Virus record (IMG/VR): IMGVR_UViG_3300006028_000003
Span: 1 to 64,000 of that record
DNA from: a virus
Direction: 5' to 3' (one strand)
DNA: 64,000 nt
Below the pieces are notes generated by a model that was not told the DNA's origin, ran no database searches, and saw only the letters and a list, made by a program, of their open reading frames with translations. A program made the position numbers and the translations under genes. Below, piece by piece: positions 45,994 through 52,339 of the stretch. Within the stretch, counting starts at the first letter, position 1. Each line of letters starts with the position of its first letter.

Positions 45994-46400
45994 GATCGTT
46001 TCTCCGCGCGCCAGCTCAGGATCACCCGTTCGCACTGCTCCCACGCGTCGACGTCTCGCCCGACAAGGCGCAACGCCCGATCGCAGATCTCGACCTGCGC
46101 TAAGTCGCCAGCCTGACCGGCGGCCGTGCGGAGCGACTCCACATCAGCGTCGGTCACAGCGATCGGATCGTCGCTATCCGGGTAGCTACGCCCAGCCGGT
46201 AGCGCCGTTCCGTAGGCTGCGCGCAGGGGGTGAGCGTAACCGCGCTCTCCGTTGCGCGTGCTGTCCAGATTGGCGGGCGTCGTATCCCAATCGACCTCCC
46301 AGCCGTCAGGGCACGCCGCGTCGACTTCGCCCGCGTCGACGTCGCCCCACACCTTGACGCGCGGTCCGACAGCGCCGTCGATCTCAAATTCGATGGACAT
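45990..46400 (-). CDS. Hypothetical acidic protein, 136 aa
   Basis: Start at ATG 46400 (MSIEFEIDGAVGPRVKVWG) with GGAGG just upstream. Strongly acidic (DVDAGEVDAACPDGWEVDWD), Gly/Asp-rich and with a helical C-terminal end (QVEICDRALRLVG). The composition differs from the flanking minus-strand genes, marking the left border of the accessory block. Function unknown. Confidence 0.6.
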   Translation of the reverse strand: MSIEFEIDGAVGPRVKVWGDVDAGEVDAACPDGWEVDWDTTPANLDSTRNGERGYAHPLRAAYGTALPAGRSYPDSDDPIAVTDADVESLRTAAGQAGDLAQVEICDRALRLVGRDVDAWEQCERVILSWRAEKRS

Positions 46401-46475
46401 CGTCTCATCCTCCTTCGTGCCCATATCCAAGAGTACGTCACTTCCGCGCGAAGCTTTAGTCGCGAAGATTCTTTT

Positions 46476-46694
46476 TTAGTCTGTAGAGTACTGCTCCGAC
46501 ACCATAGCAATCTGCCGCCTGCCAGCCGACGTAAGACCGATTCTCACCCAGCCGTTGCCGATCGGCGTCCGATAGAGCCAGCCAGCGGTAAGGCAAGACT
46601 CGATGTCGTCGTCCAAGCGCTGCCCCTCAAGCCGCTCGATCGGCCATTCATACGAGAGCGTGAGCGTATCCCAGCGCGGATCGAATTCTGCCAT
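46476..46694 (-). CDS. Hypothetical protein, 72 aa, downstream of repeat element E
   Basis: Start at ATG 46694 with GGGAGACGACG upstream; element E lies 38 nt further up. The chain (MAEFDPRWDTLTLSYEW...) ends with a winged-helix-like strand order (WVRIGLTSAGRRQIAM). It may be a small transcription or adaptor protein. Function unknown. Confidence 0.6.
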   Translation of the reverse strand: MAEFDPRWDTLTLSYEWPIERLEGQRLDDDIESCLTAGWLYRTPIGNGWVRIGLTSAGRRQIAMVSEQYSTD

Positions 46695-46731
46695 CGTCGT
46701 CTCCCTTGTTTGGCTTCCGCCTTCGATGCCT

Positions 46732-46763
46732 CGTTTGACGGAGGCATCGACGGCGATATTCAA
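46732..46763 (-). promoter_or_regulatory. Repeat element E (TTGAAT...CGTCAAAC), promoter- or operator-like
   Basis: On the minus strand it reads TTGAAT, 19 bases, TCAAAC; the last CG before TCAAAC is conserved. Its TTGA supplies the TGA stop of the preceding gene (46760-46762). GTTTGAC lies in the loop of a perfect 10-bp hairpin (46723-46732 with 46741-46750). One of five copies in the window, upstream of the gene at 46694. Confidence 0.6.
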
Positions 46764-47359
46764 ACAACGGGGGGCATACCCGAAAGTTTTCGCATGAGGT
46801 TTTTCGCCGTATCGAAGGGACCACTGTTCAGGGCCGCGTCGAGGTCCCCTCGTCCGTACTCGGCAGCCGTCGAGCCAAGCCTATTGACTGGTCGGGCGAG
46901 ACGTTCCGCGAGTAGGGCCGCGTCCTTCATGCAGGTTTCGGCGTAGCGCCGCGCATCGGCTCGAACGCGTGAGGGGTAGTTATCGCCGCCGAACGAATTG
47001 AGCGGCTCGACGGCTCCGTAAGAGACGCAAGCCTCGACGATGGCGAGCATGTGGCCCTCGGAGTCTTTCGCGGCAATGAGGTCGCCCGAGTCACTCACGA
47101 TGCCTTCAACCGTCATCCGCGACCCGACGCACGCGAGGGCTGACTTGATCCGATCGATCGGCAAGGTCGAGAGATTGACCCGCTTGACCTCACACACATA
47201 TTGGGCTTGCCTGTCCGCCTTGCAGTCCTCTTCGCCGCAAGCATCCCACATGTTCGTGAAGTCAAGCACGTACCAAGAGCCGTCCTTGGCGCGCCGTGCC
47301 CACTTGCCCCCGTAGTCGCCCCAATTGACGTCTGAGCCGATGTCCGTCCAACCGCGCAT
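46760..47359 (-). CDS. Hypothetical protein, 199 aa, downstream of repeat element D
   Basis: ATG 47359, with AAAGGCGG upstream and element D 28 nt further up. The chain reads MRGWTDIGSDVNWGDYGGKW and contains CGEEDC near residue 41 and later a Ser/Gly-rich middle and a helical end (AAALLAERLARPVNRL-like). It does not match a family I know. Its stop lies in element E. The only sizeable gene in the element-controlled set. Confidence 0.6.
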   Translation of the reverse strand: MRGWTDIGSDVNWGDYGGKWARRAKDGSWYVLDFTNMWDACGEEDCKADRQAQYVCEVKRVNLSTLPIDRIKSALACVGSRMTVEGIVSDSGDLIAAKDSEGHMLAIVEACVSYGAVEPLNSFGGDNYPSRVRADARRYAETCMKDAALLAERLARPVNRLGSTAAEYGRGDLDAALNSGPFDTAKNLMRKLSGMPPVV

Positions 47360-47387
47360 GATGATCCGCCTTTCTTGCTTGAAGTCT

Positions 47388-47420
47388 CTGTTTGACGAGC
47401 CGCCTCGCCCGATTATTCAA
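47388..47420 (-). promoter_or_regulatory. Repeat element D (TTGAAT...CGTCAAACAG)
   Basis: Minus-strand copy: TTGAAT, 19 bases, TCAAACAG, located 28 nt upstream of the ATG at 47359. Its TTGA contributes the TGA stop of the 25-aa gene (47417-47419). Same orientation relative to its gene as the other four copies. Confidence 0.65.
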
Positions 47421-47494
47421 CGTCGCCCGATCGCCAGCGTCGCCGGAACGATGGCAAGCGCGAAGGCGAGGAGCGGGACCCACATGAGAATCAT
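47417..47494 (-). CDS. Possible 25-aa membrane peptide
   Basis: ATG 47494 overlaps the stop of the preceding gene and the frame ends inside element D. The product is a short hydrophobic helix (MILMWVPLLAFALAIVPA). It could be a holin-like or regulatory peptide, or coincidental. Confidence 0.4.
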   Translation of the reverse strand: MILMWVPLLAFALAIVPATLAIGRR

Positions 47495-47730
47495 GCGTCT
47501 ACCGCTTGCGCTACTAGCGCCCGAGCCGCGTCATGGTCGAAGCCGAAGGCACGTGCCTCGCGTTCCGCGACGTTCACCCACCCACTCATCGCCTCGACGG
47601 CCGCGTACATGCCGCGCCCGTAGGCGCTAGCGTCGTAGTGTTCGTGGTGGGAGATTGCCTCCCAGGTCATGCCGAACCGCCAAAGTTGAATGGCGAAGGC
47701 GAATCCCGCCTCAAAGTTGTCGGGGGTCAT
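47491..47730 (-). CDS. Hypothetical protein, 79 aa
   Basis: Start at ATG 47730 (ATGA overlap). Opens MTPDNFEAGFAFAIQLWRF and continues with His/Glu-rich helices (SHHEHYDASAYGRG) and an Ala-rich C-terminus. Function unknown. Second gene of the leftward arm of the element array. Confidence 0.6.
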   Translation of the reverse strand: MTPDNFEAGFAFAIQLWRFGMTWEAISHHEHYDASAYGRGMYAAVEAMSGWVNVAEREARAFGFDHDAARALVAQAVDA

Positions 47731-47957
47731 GCGCCCCCCGCGGCAAGAAACGCGGCAACGGCCGCTGAGGCCTGCGCCAACGTCGCGTAACTGCCGTTGG
47801 CCGTCGGGTGCTCGATGCGGCTCGTGGCGCCCCCCGCGACAAGAGGGCGCCCGATTGAGAGGCCTCCCCCACGAACCCACATGATGTTGAGGCTAGTTCC
47901 AGGGACCGCGAAAACGACCGCGGCAGGGTTTCGGTAGACTATCTTGGGCTTGGCCAT
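47727..47957 (-). CDS. Hypothetical protein, 76 aa, downstream of repeat element C
   Basis: Start at ATG 47957 (MAKPKIVYRNPAAVVFAV) with AAGAAAGAGAGGCGG before it. The chain is beta-rich (SLNIMWVRGGGLSIGRPLV), then helical at the end with an Ala-rich tail. Element C lies 22 nt upstream. First gene of the leftward arm. Confidence 0.6.
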   Translation of the reverse strand: MAKPKIVYRNPAAVVFAVPGTSLNIMWVRGGGLSIGRPLVAGGATSRIEHPTANGSYATLAQASAAVAAFLAAGGA

Positions 47958-47978
47958 CGTCCGCCTCTCTTTCTTGCC

Positions 47979-48011
47979 CTGTTTGACGCCTCCCCCACCC
48001 GATTCATTCAA
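47979..48011 (-). promoter_or_regulatory. Repeat element C (TTGAATGAATCG...CGTCAAACAG)
   Basis: Minus strand: TTGAATGAATCG, then GTGGGGGAGG and CGTCAAACAGG. Located 22 nt upstream of the ATG at 47957. It faces element A across 52 bp, so C and A are the two inner copies of a mirrored array. Confidence 0.7.
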
Positions 48012-48063
48012 CCCCCCCGATTCTTTTTTCTGGCCCCTACATGGGGGCCGGGAGAAAAAAGTG

Positions 48064-48095
48064 TTGAATGAATCGACGGCCCCCACGTCAAACAG
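48064..48095 (+). promoter_or_regulatory. Repeat element A (TTGAATGAATCG...CGTCAAACAG)
   Basis: Plus strand: TTGAAT, 18 bases ending in CG, then TCAAACAG, 18 nt before the ATG at 48113. A run of A's (GAGAAAAAAG) just upstream could serve as an UP element. The motif could be a -35/-10-like promoter for an alternative sigma factor, or an operator. Confidence 0.7.
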
Positions 48096-48112
48096 GCACA
48101 AGGGAGACGATC

Positions 48113-48457
48113 ATGACGACTTTTTCGAGCTCGACTCAAGTTCAGGCCGATGGCGCGCGCGTCGAAACGGGCGTTGTCCACCATGAAGGGAAGGCCTTCG
48201 CCGCCCTCGGTTCCGTCGTCGACGTCGCGTCGGGCCTCGTCAACGCCTACGTCTCTGAGAATGGGGGCGTCTACACCCTGACGACGTGGGAGGGTACCCC
48301 GATCGCCCCTCTCATCTTGACGGGCAAGTGGCAACAGTGGGGTCTCGGAGGCGTCCGAAACACGATCTGGGCTTGGCGCGCGACCGTCGACGGGGTCAGG
48401 TTCAGCGGTCGGAACTCCGGCCCGGGCATGTTCATCCGGATGCGCGCCAAGGTTTGA
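48113..48457 (+). CDS. Hypothetical protein, 114 aa, downstream of repeat element A
   Basis: Start at ATG 48113 with AAGGGAGA upstream. The chain is beta-rich throughout (GVVHHEGKAFAALG, NAYVSENGGVYTLTTWEG) with Gly/Thr/Trp-rich strands, similar to small single-domain beta proteins. Its stop lies within element B. Function unknown. First gene of the rightward arm. Confidence 0.65.
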   Translation: MTTFSSSTQVQADGARVETGVVHHEGKAFAALGSVVDVASGLVNAYVSENGGVYTLTTWEGTPIAPLILTGKWQQWGLGGVRNTIWAWRATVDGVRFSGRNSGPGMFIRMRAKV

Positions 48458-48485
48458 ATGAATCGCGCCCCCGCGCGTCAAACAG
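48454..48485 (+). promoter_or_regulatory. Repeat element B (TTGAATGAATCG...CGTCAAACAG)
   Basis: Plus strand: TTGAAT, 18 bases ending CG, TCAAACAG, followed by AGGGAAGGGAGAG and the ATG at 48506. Its TTGA overlaps the TGA stop of the preceding gene (48455-48457), as in elements D and E. Confidence 0.7.
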
Positions 48486-48505
48486 AGGGAAGGGAGAGAA
48501 CGACG

Positions 48506-48874
48506 ATGGCATCGAAACGAGGCTTGCAGGTGCGGCCCCCCGTGGGGTCGAAGGTGCGACTGACCGGCTACTTTCTCAAGTCGACGGGTCAGATCAAAGG
48601 GGAGGAAGGGGCCAAGCGCTGGACTGTCGTTGACTGCGGATACGACTGCCTTTGCGGTCTCGGAGGCCACGTCGGAGTGAACGAGCCGACCGACACGTCA
48701 ACGGGGTACGATGACATCGCCCCCGAAGTGCGCGCGAAGATGGTGCGCCACATCGCGCTCGGTAACTTGGAACTCGTCGGTGCGCCGCCTAAGGCAGCCG
48801 ATCAGGGTGACGCCATGGGCCCAATCAAGTTGCCGCTCGGACATCCGGACGATCCGCCGAGGGCCCGTCGATGA
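48506..48874 (+). CDS. Hypothetical protein, 122 aa, downstream of repeat element B
   Basis: Start at ATG 48506. The chain (MASKRGLQVRPPVGSKVRLT...) carries a beta-barrel-like front with CGYDCLCG near residues 44-51, a helical middle (APEVRAKMVRHIALG) and a Pro-rich end. Not recognised. It overlaps the next small frame by 4 nt (ATGA). Confidence 0.6.
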   Translation: MASKRGLQVRPPVGSKVRLTGYFLKSTGQIKGEEGAKRWTVVDCGYDCLCGLGGHVGVNEPTDTSTGYDDIAPEVRAKMVRHIALGNLELVGAPPKAADQGDAMGPIKLPLGHPDDPPRARR

Positions 48875-49029
48875 TCCTCGATGAGCTCTGTCCCGAATGT
48901 CACGGCCGTCCGTCACTCGCTCTAGTGCGACGGACCCACAACACCCGCAAGTGACTCGAATGCGGCCACTGTTGGAACGAAGAGAGGCAAGAGCCGATGT
49001 TGGATCGAAAAGGATGGGTGAGACGATGA
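48871..49029 (+). pseudogene. Zinc-ribbon mini-protein interrupted by an in-frame TGA
   Basis: From ATG 48871 (ATGA overlap) the frame reads MILDELCPECHGRPSLAL up to a TGA at 48952-48954. It then continues in the same frame, LECGHCWNEERQEP, to a TGA at 49027-49029 that overlaps the next ATG. If the internal TGA were TGG, the 52-aa product would be a CPEC-CGHC zinc ribbon. Such a ribbon is expected here, so this looks like a nonsense mutation, a sequence error or stop readthrough. Confidence 0.5.
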
Positions 49030-49253
49030 GCCAAGACGACGTCACGGAAGCCCTCCGAGATTGGGATGCCCGTTTCTGGGAAGCGACCGAGACGCGTTGC
49101 TATGACCGCATGTCGCCTTTGCAGGCGCGGGAGCTACGAGAACAGCGAATCACCTACGGCACTGGCCCCACTGGGCTAACCGGCGCGACCTGTAGCACCT
49201 GCGGAGCTTTGCTAGGGCCGACCCCCAAGAGCCCTCCAAAACCGCCCCGCTAA
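49026..49253 (+). CDS. Zinc-binding small protein, 75 aa
   Basis: Start at ATG 49026 (ATGA overlap with the interrupted gene). The chain is acidic at the start (MSQDDVTEALRDWDARF) and has CSTCGALL near its C-terminus, a single CxxC that may pair with an upstream Cys (ETRCYD). It precedes the integrase control region. Function unknown. Confidence 0.55.
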   Translation: MSQDDVTEALRDWDARFWEATETRCYDRMSPLQARELREQRITYGTGPTGLTGATCSTCGALLGPTPKSPPKPPR

Positions 49254-49302
49254 CCCCCCTTCTCCCCACCGCGCAACGCCGCAAAGCCCTTGCAATGAGC
49301 TA

Positions 49303-49415
49303 AGGCCTCCCGAGGGGCCTACCCCTTCTAAAGCGAGGCCTGGCCTGAGGGCCTAGACCCCAGACCCGAGGCCTTTGACGGCCCCCGACCGAGGCCTTAG
49401 GTTTCGGGCCTAGGC
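49303..49415. repeat. Clustered AGGCCT/GGGCCT sequence repeats upstream of the integrase
   Basis: AGGCCT occurs at 49303-49308, 49336-49341, 49369-49374 and 49392-49397, with further GGGCCT and TAGGCC copies between them. The first three are spaced exactly 33 bp, i.e. about three helical turns. This gene-free stretch lies directly upstream of the integrase, so it could hold arm-type integrase or excisionase sites or an attachment site. The core site itself is not identified. Confidence 0.4.
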
Positions 49416-49434
49416 CGAACTATGGGCGGTGCAC

Positions 49435-50652
49435 ATGGTTGATAGCAACGAAAAACCCAATGATATCAAAGACTTAGCCTATGATCCGCCCGCTGCTGCG
49501 GTAGAGTCCGCCTCTGAGCTAGCCAAGGTACGAGCGCTGATGCGGATAGCGTCACCTAAGCTAGGCGAGAGCTTCGCGGCCTGGCGTGGGGCGAAGGCCG
49601 ATGGCCTTGCGACGGTCGATAAGTCGTCTCCCGCGGCCCTTGGCGGAGCGCTCTCGTTACCGCGCGCTGCACTAGTAGACGCTTTGGCCCCGGAGCTAGA
49701 CCCCGTACGCAAGTTCCTTGCTCTCAGCGAGAGCCCGCGGACCGCGCAGACCATGGCTGAGGGGCTCGCGCGCATCGGCGCCCTCTACGGCATCGCGCCG
49801 CAAGACGTCGCTTGGCACCAGCTTCGGCGCCTGCACACGACGGACATGCGACTTCGATTGCAGCGCGCCTATAGCCCCCGGACGGTCAACGTAACCCTTT
49901 GCGCGCTTCGGGGGGTGCTCCGGTGCGCCTGGGAGGACGAGCTCATGACCGGGGAGGAGTACACGCGCGCCATCGGGGTCAAGAACATGAAGGTGCGCCG
50001 GCTACCGAAGGGGCGATGGCTCGGGGAGGACACCAAGCGTGTGCTCAACCACTGCCGGGCCCTAGGGCCAACCGCGAAGGATTGGCCGGGGAGCGCCTTC
50101 GGTTCGTTCTTGCTCGTCTCGTGCGCGCTCATGTTCGCAGCCGGGCTCAGGGCCTCCGAGGTCGCGTGCTTGACGGTCAACTCGTACGATCGCCGTACGA
50201 AGGAGCTTCGTTTTATCGGCAAGGGCGGTGACGAAGCAATCGTACCCCTCGGCGACGAGGTGATCGGCGCGTTGGAGGAATGGCTTAGTGTCCGCGCGGA
50301 GCTCGACCTAGGGGAGGGCATGCCCCTCATCGTTCGCGTCCGCAAAGACGGGAGCGTCAACCCCCGGACGGCGCTCTTGAACCGGCGGAAGCTAGAGCAC
50401 CTCTGTAAGCAGATAGCACGCAAGGCCCTCGGCGAGAAATTCTCCCCCCACGATCTACGCCGGACCTTTTGCACTGACATCCTCGATCGCGGAACGGATC
50501 TCGCGACAGCGCAGCGGCTTATGCGGCACAAGAGCCCGGCGACAACCGCGCTCTATGATCGGAGACCAATCGAAGCCGATGCGGCGGTCCGGCGCAAGAT
50601 GAATCTTTTCGAGCGCAAGCCGTCTGATGGAGAGGAGAAGGATAAAGCATGA
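49435..50652 (+). CDS. Tyrosine recombinase (phage integrase)
   Basis: An about 405-aa integrase (GTG 49429 is an alternative start). An N-terminal arm-binding and core-binding part (about 80-190) precedes the catalytic domain, where the full catalytic set can be seen: R241 (GLRASEV), K265 (GKGGDE), H341xxR344 (HDLRRT), H367 and Y376 (ATTALYD), in numbering from the GTG start. This catalyses site-specific strand exchange between att sites. Located beside the repeat cluster and the accessory array, it argues that the element can integrate or be mobilised. The N-terminal about 75 residues are extra and acidic. Confidence 0.93.
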   Translation: MVDSNEKPNDIKDLAYDPPAAAVESASELAKVRALMRIASPKLGESFAAWRGAKADGLATVDKSSPAALGGALSLPRAALVDALAPELDPVRKFLALSESPRTAQTMAEGLARIGALYGIAPQDVAWHQLRRLHTTDMRLRLQRAYSPRTVNVTLCALRGVLRCAWEDELMTGEEYTRAIGVKNMKVRRLPKGRWLGEDTKRVLNHCRALGPTAKDWPGSAFGSFLLVSCALMFAAGLRASEVACLTVNSYDRRTKELRFIGKGGDEAIVPLGDEVIGALEEWLSVRAELDLGEGMPLIVRVRKDGSVNPRTALLNRRKLEHLCKQIARKALGEKFSPHDLRRTFCTDILDRGTDLATAQRLMRHKSPATTALYDRRPIEADAAVRRKMNLFERKPSDGEEKDKA

Positions 50653-50924
50653 AGCCGTTCGACCCCGAACATACTTTTCATCTCAATACGATGGCGGCCT
50701 TCGAACAGTACAAGGTCAACAGCAAGGACGCCCCTGAACCCGCTTTCGCGCATCGAGAGCGGATGCTTGTAGCGGCGCTCACTCGAATCGCTGATGAGCG
50801 CCTATCAGCTACTGAGATGCGGCGTACCGCCGTCGAGGGCTTAGCGCTCTGGGTACACCGCATGTCGCCGGAGATGCGAGAGCGCCTCGGGTTCCCGCGC
50901 GCCGATGATTCGGACGGAACATGA
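50649..50924 (+). CDS. Hypothetical protein, 91 aa
   Basis: Overlaps the integrase stop by 4 nt and ends in an ATGA overlap. Starts MKPFDPEHTFHLNTMAAFEQ and has helical middle and end segments (ALTRIADERLSATEMRRTAV). It may be an integrase-linked regulator or excisionase-like protein, but no helix-turn-helix is clear. Confidence 0.55.
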   Translation: MKPFDPEHTFHLNTMAAFEQYKVNSKDAPEPAFAHRERMLVAALTRIADERLSATEMRRTAVEGLALWVHRMSPEMRERLGFPRADDSDGT

Positions 50925-51094
50925 AGCCCATCGTCCAAGACGCCACCATGGCATTCAACGGCAGCAAAAAGACCGGCGCTATAGTGACCTGGATCCTTGA
51001 CCGGCAACTCTGCTACCGGTGGTTCGACACCCGCGCCGAAGCCGAGGCCTTCGCTGCTCTCAAAGCAGATGAAGCCAAGAAATCTGAAGGGTAA
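50921..51094 (+). CDS. Hypothetical small protein, 57 aa
   Basis: ATG 50921 overlaps the preceding stop; stop TAA at 51092-51094. The product begins MKPIVQDATMAFNG, is beta-strand-rich (AIVTWILDRQLCYRWF) and ends in a helix rich in Glu/Ala/Lys. Third gene of the integrase unit. Function unknown. Confidence 0.55.
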   Translation: MKPIVQDATMAFNGSKKTGAIVTWILDRQLCYRWFDTRAEAEAFAALKADEAKKSEG

Positions 51095-51245
51095 TCCCGC
51101 TCGCCACTTCGTATGGGCTAAGGTAGATGCTCTCGCGAACGCCCACGTGGAGCTCCGCCGAGGTGTAGAGCCTTCCCGCCGGAGTCGGGGGCGGAAGCAA
51201 AGGCGGAGGTGCCCCCTGTAAAGCGAGGGCGAGGAGCGCGATCAC
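51060..51245 (-). CDS. Hypothetical small protein, 61 aa
   Basis: GTG 51245 in a GTGA overlap with the zinc-ribbon gene; ends inside the convergent 57-aa gene. Opens with a short hydrophobic Ala/Leu helix (IALLALALQG), then a Pro-rich linker and a polar end. It may be exported. Less certain because of the convergent overlap. Confidence 0.4.
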   Translation of the reverse strand: MIALLALALQGAPPPLLPPPTPAGRLYTSAELHVGVRESIYLSPYEVASGITLQISWLHLL

Positions 51246-51592
51246 GACGCTCTAGCGGCTTCGTCGAGCTCCAACGCGCGCCGCCCCGCAGCCGTGACGT
51301 GCCAGTAGCCATCATCGCCCCAGTAGCCCCAGCCCTCGGCGATGCAGCCCTCGAACGTAGCTTCTGAGACCGGGCCCTCACCAGGAAGCCCTATCTCTCG
51401 CAACGCCATTCGCTCTTGATCAGTTAGCTTCGCCATCCCTTGCGTCACGAACATCGCCGGCCGTTTCCCGCACCGCTTGCATTGCGTCGGGCCTCGGTAG
51501 ACGCCAAGTCGGATCTCATCGAGGGCAACGCAGCCCCCACAAGTGAGGCTCCGAGGCGCGGGCCCGATCGCAGATGCGTAAAACTTGCTCAT
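51242..51592 (-). CDS. Zinc ribbon plus winged-helix-like protein, 116 aa
   Basis: The N-terminal half has LTCGGC (about 16-21) and QCKRCGKRP (about 37-45), two CxxC groups. The C-terminal half (KLTDQERMALREIGLP, FEGCIAEGWGYWGDDGYWHVTAAGRRAL) reads as a winged-helix unit like the one at 10552-10800. A DNA-binding small regulator is plausible. Confidence 0.65.
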   Translation of the reverse strand: MSKFYASAIGPAPRSLTCGGCVALDEIRLGVYRGPTQCKRCGKRPAMFVTQGMAKLTDQERMALREIGLPGEGPVSEATFEGCIAEGWGYWGDDGYWHVTAAGRRALELDEAARAS

Positions 51593-51750
51593 GCTTCCTC
51601 ATCGTTTGCCGCGGCTAGCTCTCGCCAGCGCACCCAAGTTCCAACGGAGATCGAGACGACGAAGATTACCGAGAGCGCGGGATGCAATCTCCAGAGATCG
51701 ACCGAGACTGCCATCGCAGCGAGAAACATGGCGCAAAGCCAGGGGGTCAT
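51589..51750 (-). CDS. Two-helix membrane protein, 53 aa
   Basis: ATG 51750 overlaps the upstream stop; TGA 51589-51591 overlaps the next start. Hydrophobic segments AMFLAAMAVSVDLW and SVIFVVSISVGTWV form a helical hairpin, and the C-terminus is polar. A hairpin of this size is compatible with a holin or virion membrane peptide. Confidence 0.5.
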   Translation of the reverse strand: MTPWLCAMFLAAMAVSVDLWRLHPALSVIFVVSISVGTWVRWRELAAANDEEA

Positions 51751-51887
51751 CGCCTCGCCTGGCAATTGGGCATCCGCTCGCCGCAGATCCAGCAGCGCCT
51801 ATGTTGTTGGATGATTCCTCGGGCCCACGCGGAGAAGCGGGCAACCCAAGGCGCAGGTGGGGCCTTCCGCCGAGGCGGCAAGGGCAT
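51747..51887 (-). CDS. Cys-containing mini-protein, 46 aa
   Basis: ATG 51887 to TGA 51747-51749, overlapping the membrane-hairpin gene. Basic and Pro-rich at the start, with RRCWICGERMPNC near the C-terminus, a likely zinc knuckle. Not recognised. Confidence 0.5.
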   Translation of the reverse strand: MPLPPRRKAPPAPWVARFSAWARGIIQQHRRCWICGERMPNCQARR

Positions 51888-51898
51888 CCGATAAACCG

Positions 51899-52339
51899 TC
51901 ACCGCATCGCCTTTGCGCGTTGCTCCGCCTCACCACGAAGGCCACGGACGTCATTGTCGAATAGCCGCTGGAGCAATTCTTCGGAAGGCTCTCGGCCCTC
52001 GGATGCTTCGACGGTCAACGCCGCAACGCGATCGTCGGTATCCCAAAGCTTCCGGGTCAGCTCCGCGTCTTGAAGCTCAGAGGGCGGGTTGGAGTGAATA
52101 CACCATCGGCCGTTCGCCTTCGGCGGGGAGATGCGACAGGCGCAGCACCGCTCAAACATCCGGTGGAAGTAGTGCCCTTGGCTGTAGTAGACCGCGATTG
52201 CGGAATGATGACTGCTACGAGCTTCCTCCTGAGCATGATCAGCGTCGGGGGTCACGAGATCAAACCCGGCAACATCCTGAAGCCAACGGCCGCCGTCGCC
52301 TTGGAAGGGCAGCCAGACTCCATAAAGCGCCGGCTTCAT
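51899..52339 (-). CDS. Hypothetical protein, 146 aa
   Basis: Start at ATG 52339 (ATGA overlap). The first half is a mixed domain with GVWLPFQGDGGRWLQD and a CCACRISPP group near residue 65. The second half is helical and charged (ELTRKLWDTDDRV, SEELLQRLFDND). The N-terminal Trp/Gly region resembles small carbohydrate-binding folds, but this is not certain. Function unknown. Confidence 0.55.
   Translation of the reverse strand: MKPALYGVWLPFQGDGGRWLQDVAGFDLVTPDADHAQEEARSSHHSAIAVYYSQGHYFHRMFERCCACRISPPKANGRWCIHSNPPSELQDAELTRKLWDTDDRVAALTVEASEGREPSEELLQRLFDNDVRGLRGEAEQRAKAMR

Noticed and set aside
46401-46475. Terminator or sixth copy of the repeat element upstream of 46400
   Set aside because: I looked for TTGAAT and TCAAAC there and found neither; the short hairpin is imperfect and the T-run is not placed after it for the leftward gene.
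48011-48064. Hairpin between elements C and A as a Rho-independent terminator
   Set aside because: The T-run precedes the stem and the A-run follows it on both strands, so no U-run follows the hairpin on either transcript.
48871-49029. Alternative genetic code with TGA read as amino acid
   Set aside because: Dozens of genes here end in TGA within ATGA overlaps, so TGA is a regular stop in this genome. A local mutation or error explains the single case better.
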